Notes: a model not told the origin generated them from the letters alone. Shown: positions 8,428 to 17,388, numbered from the stretch's first letter. The stretch is DNA of 56,365 nt from an uncultured Leifsonia sp. (GCF_945957465.1 NZ_CAMFLC010000026.1:1-56365); one strand, 5' to 3'. Translations and numbers: made by a program.

Positions 8428-9789
8428 ATGACCATCGTTTCTCCCGCCTCCGCAACCCTCGTCGGCGGACCCTCGCTCCCGCAGGAGCGCCGGCTCGTCA
8501 CCCCCATCCCCGGACCGGAGTCGCGCAAGCGCGCCGAGCGCAAGGCCCAGGCCGTCGCGGCCGGTGTCGGTGCGACCATCCCGGTCTACACCGTCGCAGC
8601 GGGCGGGGGTGTGCTCGTCGATGTCGACGGCAACTCGCTCATCGACTTCGGCTCCGGCATCGCCGTGACCGGTGTCGGCAACGCCGCCCCCCGCGTCGTC
8701 GAGGCCGTCACGCAGCAGGTCGCCGCGTTCACCCACACGTGCTTCACCGTCGCGCCGTACGACTCCTACGTCGATGTCGCCGAGGCGCTCAACCGGCTCA
8801 CCCCTGGCGACTTCGCCAAGCGCAGCGCCCTCTTCAACTCGGGGGCGGAGGCCGTGGAGAACGCGGTCAAGATCGCCCGTCACTACACGGGCAAGCAGGC
8901 CGTCGTCGCGTTCGACCACGCCTACCACGGCCGCACCAACCTCACCATGGGCCTCACCGCGAAGAACCAGCCGTACAAGAACGGCTTCGGCCCGTTCGCG
9001 CCCGAGATCTACCGCGCGCCGCTCAGCTACCCGCTGCGCGACGGCGGCCTCTCCGGCGCCGAGGCGGCCAAGCGTGCCATCACGATGATCGAGAAGCAGG
9101 TCGGCGCCTCCAACCTGGCCGCCCTCATCATCGAGCCCATCCAGGGCGAGGGCGGCTTCATCGTCCCGGCCGACGGCTTCCTCCCGGCTCTGCAGGCCTG
9201 GGCGAACGAGAACGGCGTCGTGTTCATCGCCGACGAGGTGCAGACCGGCTTCGCCCGCACCGGCACCCTGTTCGCGTCCGAGCAGTTCGGCATCGTCCCC
9301 GACCTGATCGTCACCGCCAAGGGCATCGCCGGCGGCCTCCCGCTGTCGGCCGTCACCGGCCGTGCCGAGATCATGGACGCCCCGCAGGTCGGCGGCCTCG
9401 GCGGCACCTACGGCGGCAACCCGCTCGCATGTGTGGCCGCGCTGGCCGCGATCGAGACCTACGAGCAGGAGGACCTGGCCGCGCGCGCCCGCGCCATCGG
9501 CGAGATCCTCTTCGAGAAGCTGGGTGCCCTGCGCGACGCCGACGCGCGCGTCGCCGAGGTGCGCGGCAAGGGCGCGATGGTCGCCATCGAGCTGGTGGAC
9601 CCCGAGACCGGTGAGCCGGATGCCGCGCTCACCGCCAAGGTCGCCGCCGCCGCGCACGCCGCGGGCGTCGTCCTGCTGACCTGCGGCACCTTCGGCAACG
9701 TGATCCGGTTCCTGCCGCCGCTGAGCATCCCCGACCACCTCCTCATCGAGGGGCTGGACGTCGTCGCGGAGGCGGTGGCCAACGCATGA
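8428..9789 (+). CDS. gabT: 4-aminobutyrate aminotransferase
   Basis: 453 aa class-III, PLP-dependent aminotransferase. It should move the amino group of GABA to 2-oxoglutarate, giving succinate semialdehyde and glutamate. Seen: FNSGAEAVENAVKIAR, FDHAYHGRT, IIEPIQGEGGF, PLP-contacting Asp269 in IADEVQTGFARTG and the Schiff-base Lys298 in TAKGIAGGLP. The downstream gabD start overlaps its stop (ATGA), which makes the GABA assignment firm: the two enzymes complete the GABA shunt into succinate. The leaderless -10 fixes the start. Confidence 0.95.
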   Translation: MTIVSPASATLVGGPSLPQERRLVTPIPGPESRKRAERKAQAVAAGVGATIPVYTVAAGGGVLVDVDGNSLIDFGSGIAVTGVGNAAPRVVEAVTQQVAAFTHTCFTVAPYDSYVDVAEALNRLTPGDFAKRSALFNSGAEAVENAVKIARHYTGKQAVVAFDHAYHGRTNLTMGLTAKNQPYKNGFGPFAPEIYRAPLSYPLRDGGLSGAEAAKRAITMIEKQVGASNLAALIIEPIQGEGGFIVPADGFLPALQAWANENGVVFIADEVQTGFARTGTLFASEQFGIVPDLIVTAKGIAGGLPLSAVTGRAEIMDAPQVGGLGGTYGGNPLACVAALAAIETYEQEDLAARARAIGEILFEKLGALRDADARVAEVRGKGAMVAIELVDPETGEPDAALTAKVAAAAHAAGVVLLTCGTFGNVIRFLPPLSIPDHLLIEGLDVVAEAVANA

Positions 9790-11276
9790 GCGCCGTCGAC
9801 ACCACCACCGGCACGCAGCTGGGCGCCCGCGAGGCGGATCTCCTCTCGCGCGTCCCCGACGGACTCTTCATCGGCGGGGCCTGGGAGCAGGGGAGCCGCC
9901 CGCAGATCCAGGTGCAGGACCCGGCGACCGGCCGCGTCATCAAGCGCATCGCCAACGCGACACCCGAGGACGGCATCCGCGCCCTCGACGCCGCCGTCGA
10001 AGCACAGGAGGCCTGGGCGGCGACCCCGCCGCGCACCCGTGCTGAAATCCTGCGCCGCGCGTTCGACCTCCTGCAGGAGCGACGCGACGACTTCGCGCTG
10101 CTGATGACGCTGGAGATGGGCAAGCCGCTGGCCGAGGCGAACGGCGAGGTCACCTACGGCGGTGAGTTCCTCCGCTGGTTCTCCGAGGAGGCCGTGCGCA
10201 TCGCGGGCCGCTACGGGCAGAACCCGGAGGGCACCGGCACGATGGTCGTCTCCCAGCGGCCGGTGGGTCCGTGCTTCTTCATCACGCCGTGGAACTTCCC
10301 GTTGGCGATGGCGACGCGCAAGATCGCGCCGGCGCTGGCCGCGGGCTGCACGGTCGTCGTGAAGCCGGCGGAGCTGACGCCGCTGACCACGCTGTTCTTC
10401 GCCCAGCTGCTGGCCGATGCCGGGGTGCCGGCCGGTGTCGTGAACGTCGTTCAGACCAACACCTCCGGTGCCGTCTCCGCCCCGATCATCGCCGACCCGC
10501 GGCTGCGCAAGCTGTCGTTCACCGGCTCGACTCCGGTCGGCCGCGCGCTGCTCGCGCAGGCCGCTCAGAACGTGCTGCGCACCTCCATGGAGCTCGGCGG
10601 CAACGCGCCGTTCGTCGTGTTCGACGACGCCGACCTCGACAAGGCCGTCGAAGGCGCCCTGCTGGCGAAGTACCGCAACGTCGGCCAGGCCTGCACCGCC
10701 GCCAACCGCTTCATCGTGCACGAGTCGGTCGCCGACGAGTTCGCGAAGCGGGTGGCCGCGAAGGTCGCCGCGATGCGCGTCGGCCCCGGAACCGAGGACG
10801 GCGTCGCGATCGGCCCGCTCATCGACGACCGGGCGGTCGCGACGATGGAGACTCTGGTCGGCGACGCGGTCCGGCGCGGCGCCCGCGTCCTCACCGGCGG
10901 CAAGGCGCCCGAAGGCGACGGCTTCTTCTACGAGCCGACGGTGATCGTGGACGTGCAGCCCGGCAGCGAGATCCTCCGCGAGGAGATCTTCGGGCCGGTG
11001 CTGGCGATCACCACGTTCGCCACCGAGGACGAGGCCGTCGCGCGCGCCAACGAGACCGAGTACGGCCTGGTCGGCTACGTGTTCACGCAGGATCTCGCCC
11101 GCGGTCAGCGCATGATCGACCGCATCGACACCGGGATGATGGGCCTCAACACCGGGCTCGTCTCCAACGCGGCCGCTCCGTTCGGCGGCGTCAAGCAGTC
11201 GGGTCTGGGCCGCGAGGGCGGCTTGGAGGGCATCCACGAGTACCTGAGCACGAAGTACACGCTCATCCCCGCCTGA
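9786..11276 (+). CDS. gabD: NAD(P)+-dependent succinate-semialdehyde dehydrogenase
   Basis: 496 aa aldehyde dehydrogenase that oxidises the succinate semialdehyde made by GabT to succinate. Catalytic residues are in place: Asn170 in TPWNFPLAM, Glu269 in MELGGNAPFVVFDDADL and nucleophile Cys303 in NVGQACTAANRF. NAD(P)-binding FTGSTPVGR is at 246-253, and the C-terminal KQSGLGREGG matches the SSADH subgroup. Overlaps gabT by 4 nt, so the pair is co-translated. Cofactor preference cannot be read safely. Confidence 0.95.
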   Translation: MSAVDTTTGTQLGAREADLLSRVPDGLFIGGAWEQGSRPQIQVQDPATGRVIKRIANATPEDGIRALDAAVEAQEAWAATPPRTRAEILRRAFDLLQERRDDFALLMTLEMGKPLAEANGEVTYGGEFLRWFSEEAVRIAGRYGQNPEGTGTMVVSQRPVGPCFFITPWNFPLAMATRKIAPALAAGCTVVVKPAELTPLTTLFFAQLLADAGVPAGVVNVVQTNTSGAVSAPIIADPRLRKLSFTGSTPVGRALLAQAAQNVLRTSMELGGNAPFVVFDDADLDKAVEGALLAKYRNVGQACTAANRFIVHESVADEFAKRVAAKVAAMRVGPGTEDGVAIGPLIDDRAVATMETLVGDAVRRGARVLTGGKAPEGDGFFYEPTVIVDVQPGSEILREEIFGPVLAITTFATEDEAVARANETEYGLVGYVFTQDLARGQRMIDRIDTGMMGLNTGLVSNAAAPFGGVKQSGLGREGGLEGIHEYLSTKYTLIPA

Positions 11277-11313
11277 TCCAGCGAACCGAATCCCGACCAC
11301 GAGAGAAGTCACC

Positions 11314-12171
11314 ATGACCAGCACCCCGCGCATCCTCGTGTGCTACACCGCGACCCCGGCGGGCGAGGACGCCCTCGCCGCCGGGGCCGCGTTGGCCGCC
11401 TCGTTCGGGGCCGACCTCGACGTGGTCCTGGTGATGCCGGACACGTCGCGGCGCGGCAACGTGCCGAACGACCCGGCATACGACGCCCTCCTGCGCGACA
11501 CCGCGGAGGGCTGGCTGGCGGAGGCGCGCACCCGCGTGCCCTCGTCGGTCGCCTTCAGCGGGCGGGTCGCCTACGGCGACTCGCTCGCGGAAGGGCTGCT
11601 GAGCTCCGCCGAGGAGCTCGGATCGACGCTGATCGTCGTCGGCGCAGCACGCGGCGGCCTGCTCGGCCGGTTCACCGTCGGCTCGGTCGCCGGCGCGCTG
11701 CTGCACGCGTCGCCGATCCCCGTGCTGCTGGCGCCCGAGGGATGGCGGGAGCACGCTCCGGGGCTCACGCGCGTGACCAGCATGGTCGGCACGCGGGCGG
11801 GTGCGGAGGCCGTGCTCGCCACGGGCGAGCGGCTGTCGGCCGCCGCGGGCGTACCGCTGCGGCTGGTGTCGCTGCTCGCGCTCGACCTGCCGGGGGACGC
11901 GCAGGCGCCCAAGCAGAACGTCGGCGAGCACCACGCGGCCAGCGTGCTGCAGGAGGTCAGTGCGGCGACCGGTGTCGTCGCGACGGCGGTCGTGGCGAAG
12001 GGCGACAGCATCCAGGACGCGGTGTCGCGGCTGGACTGGGAGCCCGGCGAGGTCGTGGTGGTGGGTTCGAGCCGGCTGGCGCAGCCCTCCCGGCTGTTCC
12101 TCGGCTCGACGGCCGCGGCGATGCTGCGCGAGCTGCCGGTTCCGATGATCGTGGTGCCGCGCCCGGAGTGA
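11314..12171 (+). CDS. Universal stress protein, tandem UspA domains
   Basis: 285 aa with two UspA folds (about 1-140 and 145-285). The first ends in an ATP-binding-type loop VVGAARGGLLGRFTVGSVAGALLHASPIPVLLAP. The second ends in VVGSSRLAQPSRLFLGSTAAAMLRELPVPMIVVP, where the usual G-2x-G-9x-G motif is partly degenerate. It follows gabD by 37 nt in the same direction and may be cotranscribed. Role in stress or dormancy is inferred from family only; no DNA-binding or kinase domain is present. Confidence 0.9.
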   Translation: MTSTPRILVCYTATPAGEDALAAGAALAASFGADLDVVLVMPDTSRRGNVPNDPAYDALLRDTAEGWLAEARTRVPSSVAFSGRVAYGDSLAEGLLSSAEELGSTLIVVGAARGGLLGRFTVGSVAGALLHASPIPVLLAPEGWREHAPGLTRVTSMVGTRAGAEAVLATGERLSAAAGVPLRLVSLLALDLPGDAQAPKQNVGEHHAASVLQEVSAATGVVATAVVAKGDSIQDAVSRLDWEPGEVVVVGSSRLAQPSRLFLGSTAAAMLRELPVPMIVVPRPE

Positions 12172-12193
12172 GGCTCCCTGCGACTCTTCACAG

Positions 12194-12223
12194 TTGAATC
12201 TGTGTAAGGCGAGGCTTACCTTA
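12194..12223 (+). promoter_or_regulatory. Promoter with DtxR/IdeR-type iron box upstream of the ZIP gene
   Basis: TAAGGCGAGGCTTACCTTA (12205-12223) matches the 19-bp DtxR/IdeR consensus TWAGGTWAGSCTWACCTWA at 17 positions. A plausible promoter, TTGAAT (12194-12199), 17-nt spacer, TACCTT (12217-12222), is almost wholly covered by the box, so a metal-loaded repressor would block it. This implies induction under iron (or manganese) shortage. Confidence 0.7.
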
Positions 12224-12282
12224 CAATCGAATCCGGTCGGAACCCGCCGACCGTGATCCGCCCGCCTCCGCAAAGGAACCTC

Positions 12283-13212
12283 ATGTCCCCCTTGGGTGTC
12301 GCCGCTCTCGGCGCCGTCGCCGGCCTCACGATCTTCCTCGGCCTCCCGGTGGGCAGGATCCGCTCCAACGGCGTCACCCTCAAAGCCGCGCTGAACGCGC
12401 TGGCGACGGGCATCCTGATCTTCCTCCTGTGGGATGTGCTCTCGCAGGCGTGGGAGCCGGTCGACACGGCGCTCACGTCGCACCGGCTGGGTCCGGCGCT
12501 CGGGCAGGGGCTGCTGATGACCGCGTGCATCGGCGTCGGCCTGCTGAGCCTGACGTACCTCGACCGGTACCTGAAGCGCCGCGCGCTCGCGATGGCATCT
12601 CCCGTGCGACCTCCGGCGGGGTCCGGCCCGGTGCCGCACGTGCACGCGCTGGGCGCGGCGCACACCCCGGGCGCCGGGCACGCGCCGGGCGCGGGTGCGG
12701 CCGGCGTCGCCACGACCACGGGCGTCGCGATCGTCGCGGCGACCGAGGCGGAGTCGCGGGCCGGCGCGCGCCGCCTCGCGCTCACGATCGCGATCGGGAT
12801 CGGCCTCCACAACTTCGCCGAAGGCCTCGCGATCGGCACCGCGGCAGCGCAGGGTGAGCTCGCGTTCGCCGTGCTGCTCATCATCGGGTTCGGCCTTCAC
12901 AACGCCACCGAGGGCTTCGGGATCGTCGCGCCGCTGAGCGGCACGCGACCCTCGTGGGGCTACCTGGCCCTGCTCGGGCTGATCGGGGGAGGACCGACCT
13001 TTCTCGGCACGGTCATCGGCCAGGCGTTCAGCAGCGACATCGTCTCGATCGCGTTCCTCGGCCTCGCGGCCGGCTCGATCCTCTACGTGATCATCGAGAT
13101 GCTCGCCGTCGCGCGTCGCACCGGACTGAAGACGCTCGTCGCCTGGTTCATCCTGGCGGGCATCGTCGCCGGGTTCGCCACCGACGCGATCGTCACCGCT
13201 GCCGGCGCCTGA
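12283..13212 (+). CDS. ZIP-family divalent metal transporter
   Basis: 309 aa, about eight membrane helices, expected to import a divalent metal across the cytoplasmic membrane. Metal-site motifs of the family are clear: GLHNFAEGLAIG and GLHNATEGFGI in helices 4 and 5, separated from the N-terminal helices by a His/Gly/Ala-rich loop (about 118-145: HVHALGAAHTPGAGH) that may bind metal. AAAGGA lies just upstream of ATG 12283, which is preferred over an upstream in-frame ATG at 12253. The iron box over the promoter suggests iron or manganese rather than zinc as the physiological cargo. Confidence 0.92.
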   Translation: MSPLGVAALGAVAGLTIFLGLPVGRIRSNGVTLKAALNALATGILIFLLWDVLSQAWEPVDTALTSHRLGPALGQGLLMTACIGVGLLSLTYLDRYLKRRALAMASPVRPPAGSGPVPHVHALGAAHTPGAGHAPGAGAAGVATTTGVAIVAATEAESRAGARRLALTIAIGIGLHNFAEGLAIGTAAAQGELAFAVLLIIGFGLHNATEGFGIVAPLSGTRPSWGYLALLGLIGGGPTFLGTVIGQAFSSDIVSIAFLGLAAGSILYVIIEMLAVARRTGLKTLVAWFILAGIVAGFATDAIVTAAGA

Positions 13213-13245
13213 TTCCGCTCGCCCCGGCGTGGTGATTCAGTAGGG

Positions 13246-13371
13246 GTGACCCGCACCCGAAAGGGAGGGCGCGCAGCCGCCGGGCTGTCGGCGTTCACAT
13301 TCGCACGGCAGAAGTCGAAGCTCGCGGGCACCATCCGAGGCGCGCGCGTCGTGATCACGGGCGGGTGCTGA
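13246..13371 (+). pseudogene. Possible N-terminal fragment of a short-chain dehydrogenase
   Basis: A 41-codon frame starting at GTG 13246 ends RGARVVITGGC then TGA. The tail looks like the first beta strand and the start of the TGxxxGxG cofactor loop of SDR enzymes, interrupted right at the glycine-rich loop. Nothing downstream continues the SDR fold before the convergent gene at 13390. Seen: the frame and motif. Inferred: that this is a deletion remnant. A short real peptide or chance cannot be excluded. Confidence 0.35.
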
Positions 13372-13389
13372 GGCTCCGCCCCGCGTTCG

Positions 13390-13665
13390 TCAGGTCTGCG
13401 GCTCCACCTGGGCGGCGAGCTCGCGCTTGACGTCGTGTTCGATCAGCACGGGGATGAAGTCGCGCACCGGCGCGCCCGTGTAGTCCAGGTGGCGCTCGTG
13501 CACCAGGTCGACGATTCGGTCGCGCGGGACGAGCGGGAACCGCTGCGCCAGGCGGTCGACGGCGTGGCCGATCGCGATCTCCTCGTCGGCCTTCTCGCCG
13601 GGCGGTGCCGCAGCGGTGATGTCGTCGTCCAGGGGTGGCACGGAGGCGGCTGGTTCGTCGCTCAT
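13390..13665 (-). CDS. Three-helix bundle dimerisation domain protein (DUF3562-like)
   Basis: 91 aa. An acidic, disordered N-terminus precedes a conserved-looking helical core, AVDRLAQRFPLVPRDRIVDLVHERHLDYTGAPVRDFIPVLIEHDVKREL, which resembles the small actinobacterial family annotated as three-helix bundle dimerisation proteins. Function unknown. GATAAT sits 6 nt upstream of the start, so the mRNA is probably leaderless. It is divergent from the PhzF gene. Confidence 0.8.
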   Translation of the reverse strand: MSDEPAASVPPLDDDITAAAPPGEKADEEIAIGHAVDRLAQRFPLVPRDRIVDLVHERHLDYTGAPVRDFIPVLIEHDVKRELAAQVEPQT

Positions 13666-13671
13666 GGCGAG

Positions 13672-13677
13672 ATTATC
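13672..13677 (-). promoter_or_regulatory. -10 element of a leaderless promoter
   Basis: On the minus strand GATAAT (5 of 6 to TATAAT) ends 6 nt before the ATG at 13665. Confidence 0.45.
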
Positions 13678-13700
13678 GCGCGCGTGACAGGGTGGAGGCT

Positions 13701-14396
13701 ATGGATGAGATCGAGGTAGTGGTCGTCCGCGTCTTCACCGACGAACGGGGCGCCAACGGGAACGAGCTGGGCATCGTGACGAGCTCGCCGGTGACGGCGC
13801 GGCGCGAGCAGGAGATCGCCGCAGCTCTGGGGTTCAGCGAGACGGTGTTCATCGACGAGCTGGACGAGCCCGCGGGCCTCGCGACCATCCGCATCTTCAC
13901 GCCGGCCGCCGAACTGCCGTTCGCCGGCCACCCGAGCGTCGGCACCGCGTGGTGGCTCGCCCACGAGCGCACGCCGGTCGGCGCGCTGGCCGAGAAGGCC
14001 GGCGATGTGGCTGTCTCGGTCGACCTCGACGCCGACGCGGCCTCCATCGACGCACGCGCCGAGTGGGCGCCCGCCTTCACCTGGCTGCCGCTGGAGACCC
14101 CCGCCGATGTCGACGCCCTCGACCCGTTCGCCTTCACCGAGGGGCAGCACTACGCCTACGCCTGGATCGACGAGGGGGCCGGGACCCTGCGCGCCCGCAT
14201 GTTCGCGCCGGCCATGGGCATCGTGGAGGACGAGGCGACCGGTGCCGCCGCGGTCGCCATCACCGCCAAGCTCGGGCGCGCGCTGCGCATCCGCCAGGGC
14301 GAAGGCTCCGAGCTGGTCACGGAGCCGCTCGGCGACGGGCTGATCCGCGTCGGCGGCACGGTCGTGTACGACCGCACCATCGACGCCACGCTGTGA
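13701..14396 (+). CDS. PhzF-family isomerase-like protein
   Basis: 231 aa. Family marks: early FTDERGANGNELGIV, catalytic-type Glu in GFSETVF (about residue 49), PFAGHPSVGTAWWL and EDEATGAAAVAI. PhzF enzymes isomerise small hydroxylated substrates; the substrate here is unknown and no phenazine genes are nearby. It is shorter than typical members (about 260-290 aa), the middle being reduced, but both half-domains look complete. Overlaps the next gene by 4 nt (GTGA). ATG 13701 follows GGTGGAGG; an upstream extension would run into the divergent gene. Confidence 0.88.
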   Translation: MDEIEVVVVRVFTDERGANGNELGIVTSSPVTARREQEIAAALGFSETVFIDELDEPAGLATIRIFTPAAELPFAGHPSVGTAWWLAHERTPVGALAEKAGDVAVSVDLDADAASIDARAEWAPAFTWLPLETPADVDALDPFAFTEGQHYAYAWIDEGAGTLRARMFAPAMGIVEDEATGAAAVAITAKLGRALRIRQGEGSELVTEPLGDGLIRVGGTVVYDRTIDATL

Positions 14397-15286
14397 ACGT
14401 CGAGACGATCGTCGTCGGACGCCCGGAGGACGACCTCGTCGGCGTCGCGGCGACCGAAGACGGCGCCGTCTGGTGCACCATGGCCGCCGGGCGCGTGGGG
14501 AGGATCGGGCCGGACGGCGACGTCGCGATCCTCGACCTCGGCGAGGCGGCCACCCCCACGGGCGTGACGGCTGTGACGGAGTCGACGGTGTGGGTGGTCG
14601 ACAGCACGGGAGGCCGGCTCCTGTACGTCGGCGCGGACCTGACCGTGGACCACGAGGTGGTGGTCCCGACCCCCGACGCCCACCCGCTGGCCGCGGTCAC
14701 CCTCCCCGATGGAACGACCTGGTTCACGGAGCAGTTCGGCCAGGCGCTCGGCCGCGTCGGCATCCTGGGCCGGGTGGAGGAGTTCCCGGTCGGCGCCGAC
14801 GGCGGCCCGTCGGGCATCACGGCGGCGGGTGACAACGTCTGGTTCTCGCTGCAGGGGCATCGGCCGGCGCTCGGTCACGTCCGCGGCGGCGACGCCGCGA
14901 TCGAGTTCGTCGAGCTGCCGCTGGGCTCCGGCCCGGGCGGCGTCGCCGTCGCCGACGACGGTGCGGTGTGGACCGCCCTGCACGCGGCCGATGCGCTCGC
15001 TCGTGTGGCGCGCGACCGCACGGTCGCGGTGATCCCGCTCGACGAGGGCGCGAGCCCGTGGGCAGTGGTCGCCGACGGCGACGGTGTGTGGGCGTCGCTG
15101 TGGGGAGCCGACGCCCTGGTGCGCGTGACGGCCTCCGGGGAGACCGAGCGGGTCGGGCTGCCGGCCGGGCCGCGCGGTCTGACGGTGGCGCCGGACGGCA
15201 CCCTGTGGGCGTCGCTGGTCTCGGGCGCGCTCGCGCGCGTCGCCAGCGGAGGAGTTTCGGCCGCGCACCCCGCTGAAACGCAGTGA
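14393..15286 (+). CDS. Vgb-like seven-bladed beta-propeller protein
   Basis: 297 aa made of seven repeats of about 40 residues, each with a G.VW or similar turn (GAVWCT, STVWVV, GTTWFT, DNVWFS, GAVWTA, DGVWAS, GTLWAS). Repeat number and length match virginiamycin B lyase (Vgb), a streptogramin B-opening enzyme. However I find no Glu-x-His pair equivalent to the Vgb active site (His228, Glu268, His270), so lyase activity is doubtful. No signal peptide. Translationally coupled to the PhzF gene through GTGA. Its TGA is immediately followed by an inverted-repeat hairpin. Confidence 0.8.
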   Translation: MNVETIVVGRPEDDLVGVAATEDGAVWCTMAAGRVGRIGPDGDVAILDLGEAATPTGVTAVTESTVWVVDSTGGRLLYVGADLTVDHEVVVPTPDAHPLAAVTLPDGTTWFTEQFGQALGRVGILGRVEEFPVGADGGPSGITAAGDNVWFSLQGHRPALGHVRGGDAAIEFVELPLGSGPGGVAVADDGAVWTALHAADALARVARDRTVAVIPLDEGASPWAVVADGDGVWASLWGADALVRVTASGETERVGLPAGPRGLTVAPDGTLWASLVSGALARVASGGVSAAHPAETQ

Positions 15287-15426
15287 ACGGAGGAGATCCG
15301 GGCGGTCCTGACCCGGATCTCCTCCGTTCGCCCGCGGTCGGCAACGGAGGAGTCCTGCCCGATCCGAGCCCGGATCTCCTCCGTTACCCGACGCACGCGG
15401 GCGTGTCGCGTCGGATCTCCTCCGTT
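15286..15426. repeat. AACGGAGGAGATCCG repeat array filling a convergent junction
   Basis: AACGGAGGAGATCCGGG (15286-15302) pairs perfectly with 15312-15328 around a 9-nt loop. A second, degenerate unit (15343-15355) pairs with another perfect CCCGGATCTCCTCCGTT (15369-15385), and a fifth half-unit lies at 15412-15426. The array begins on the last base of one stop codon and ends 2 nt before the convergent catalase stop. Likely a two-way terminator; sequence family unknown to me. Confidence 0.85.
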
Positions 15427-15428
15427 GC

Positions 15429-16922
15429 CTACTCGCCCACCCCGACGAACTCCGCCGCCTGGTCGGCATCCCGTACGCCGGACTCCAGCCGCGCCCGCAG
15501 CGCCGCACCGAGCGCCGCGTCCACGTTCGTCCAGTACTGGATCGCCCGCTCTCGGATGTCCTCACGGGTCACGCCGCCGACGGCTCCCGCGATGGTGTCG
15601 AGGAAGCGCTCACGCGCGGCGTCGTCGAAGACCTCGCGGTAGAGCGTGCCCGCCTGACCGAAGTCGTCGTCCTCTGCGTGCAGGGTCGCCGCTGCGCGCA
15701 CGAGCGCACCGTCCGACTCCCACGATCCCTCGCCGGCGGCAGCGGCCGAGGCCGACGGTCCGCCGAACGAGTTCGGCGCGTACACCGGGGCGGAGGCCGG
15801 CTTGAAGCCGTGGCGACCCGCGCCGTCCTGCGAATAGTTGTTCACCGGCGCCACGGGCGCGTTGACCGGCAGCTCGTTGTAGTTCGTGCCCACGCGGTAA
15901 CGCTGCGCGTCGGGGTACGAGAACACGCGCGCCATCAGCATCTTGTCGGGGCTGATGTCGATGCCCGGCACGGTGTTGGCCGGCGAGAACGCCGCCTGCT
16001 CGATCTGCGCGAAGAAGTTCTCCGGGTTCTCGTTGAGGGTGTGCACGCCCACCTCGATGAGCGGGTAGTCGCTGTGCGGCCAGACCTTGGTGAGGTCGAA
16101 CGGGTTGAACCGGTAGCTCGTGGCGTCCTCGTACGGCATCACCTGCACGCTCACCTTCCATGCCGGGAAGTCGCCGCGTTCGATGGCCTCGTACAGGTCG
16201 CGACGGTAGTAGTCGGCGTCCTCGCCCGCGATGCGCTCGGCCTCGGCTCCGTGCATCTCGTCGTTGCCCTGCAGCGCGTGGAAGTGGTACTTGACCCAGA
16301 ACCGTTCGCCGGCCGCGTTGATCCACTGGTAGGTGTGCGAGCCGTAGCCCGGCATGGTGCGCCAGGAGCGCGGGAGGCCGCGGTCGCCCATGAGGTAGGT
16401 GACCTGGTGCGCCGACTCGGGCGACAGGGTCCAGAAGTCCCACTGCATGTCGGCGTCGCGGAGGCCGGAGCCGGGCAGGCGCTTCTGCGAGTGGATGAAG
16501 TCGGGGAACTTGATGCCGTCGCGGATGAAGAACACCGGGGTGTTGTTGCCGACGATGTCGTAGTTGCCCTCGGTCGTGTAGAACTTCACCGAGAAGCCGC
16601 GCACGTCGCGCCAGGTGTCGGGCGAACCCTGCTCCCCGGCGACCGACGAGAACCGCTGCAGCGTACGCGTGGTGGTGCCCGGCTGGAACACGGCGGCCTT
16701 CGTGTAGGCGGTCACGTCGCCGGTGACGACGAACTCGCCGAACGCGCCGCCGCCCTTGGCGTGCACGATCCGCTCCGGGATGCGCTCGCGGTTGAACTGC
16801 GCGAGCTTCTCCACGAGGTACCGGTCGTGGAGGGCGGTCACGCCGTCGTGCCCTGCCGTCAGCGAGTGCGCGTCGCTTCCGACCGGGGTGCCGGTCTGGG
16901 TGGTCGTGTGGTTGTGCGTCAT
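15429..16922 (-). CDS. katA: Heme catalase
   Basis: 497 aa monofunctional catalase, splitting hydrogen peroxide to water and oxygen in the cytoplasm. Active-site His54 ([12 protein letters not shown]), the Asn in [12 protein letters not shown] (126/127), distal residues and the heme-ligand Tyr in [13 protein letters not shown] are all present. Small-subunit length, clade 3 type. Start 16922 follows AGGAGAACC; the longer frame to 16967 would overlap furA. Only 13 nt separate it from the upstream furA stop, giving a furA-katA operon under peroxide/metal control. Confidence 0.97.
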   Translation of the reverse strand: MTHNHTTTQTGTPVGSDAHSLTAGHDGVTALHDRYLVEKLAQFNRERIPERIVHAKGGGAFGEFVVTGDVTAYTKAAVFQPGTTTRTLQRFSSVAGEQGSPDTWRDVRGFSVKFYTTEGNYDIVGNNTPVFFIRDGIKFPDFIHSQKRLPGSGLRDADMQWDFWTLSPESAHQVTYLMGDRGLPRSWRTMPGYGSHTYQWINAAGERFWVKYHFHALQGNDEMHGAEAERIAGEDADYYRRDLYEAIERGDFPAWKVSVQVMPYEDATSYRFNPFDLTKVWPHSDYPLIEVGVHTLNENPENFFAQIEQAAFSPANTVPGIDISPDKMLMARVFSYPDAQRYRVGTNYNELPVNAPVAPVNNYSQDGAGRHGFKPASAPVYAPNSFGGPSASAAAAGEGSWESDGALVRAAATLHAEDDDFGQAGTLYREVFDDAARERFLDTIAGAVGGVTREDIRERAIQYWTNVDAALGAALRARLESGVRDADQAAEFVGVGE

Positions 16923-16935
16923 GGTTCTCCTCACC

Positions 16936-17382
16936 TCATTCGGCGCGCGACGGGGCTTTCGCCGCACGCTCCTGACAGGACGGGCACAGTCCCCAGAAGG
17001 TCACCTCGGCCGTATCGACCACGAACCCGCCCGCATCCGACGGATGCAGGCAGGGGGCGTGACCGACGACGCAGTCGACGTCGGCGACCGCCCCGCACGA
17101 CGTGCATACGACGTGGTGGTGGTTGTCGCCGACGCGACGCTCGTAGAGCGCCGGCGAGTGCGCCGGCTCGATCCGGCGGAGGAGACCGGCGACCGTGAGG
17201 TCGCCGAGCACATTGTGGATGTTCTGGATCGAGGTGCCGGGCAGTGCGGGTAACACCGCGCGGTACACCGATTCGGCATCCACATGGGGGTGCGTGTCGA
17301 GGACGCGGAGGACGGCGAGCCGCCCCTGCGTCACACGGAGCCCGGCCGCGCGCAGCGCGTCCTCGTGCTGTGCCGTGTCCAT
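16936..17382 (-). CDS. furA: Fur-family regulator of catalase (FurA/PerR-like)
   Basis: 148 aa. Winged-helix N-terminus with recognition region about 18-70, the regulatory metal motif [11 protein letters not shown] near residue 87, a second CxxC (LCPSCQ) near 132 that completes a structural zinc site. Position directly upstream of katA, and a perfect dyad over its own promoter, indicate an autoregulated peroxide sensor like mycobacterial FurA. The mRNA is predicted leaderless (TAGCGT ends 6 nt before ATG), though GGAGGG also lies in those 6 nt. Confidence 0.93.
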   Translation of the reverse strand: MDTAQHEDALRAAGLRVTQGRLAVLRVLDTHPHVDAESVYRAVLPALPGTSIQNIHNVLGDLTVAGLLRRIEPAHSPALYERRVGDNHHHVVCTSCGAVADVDCVVGHAPCLHPSDAGGFVVDTAEVTFWGLCPSCQERAAKAPSRAE

Positions 17383-17388
17383 CCCTCC

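Noticed and set aside
14393-15286. Calling this gene vgb as a streptogramin resistance gene
   Set aside because: The Glu-x-His active-site pair is not visible; only the propeller fold is supported.
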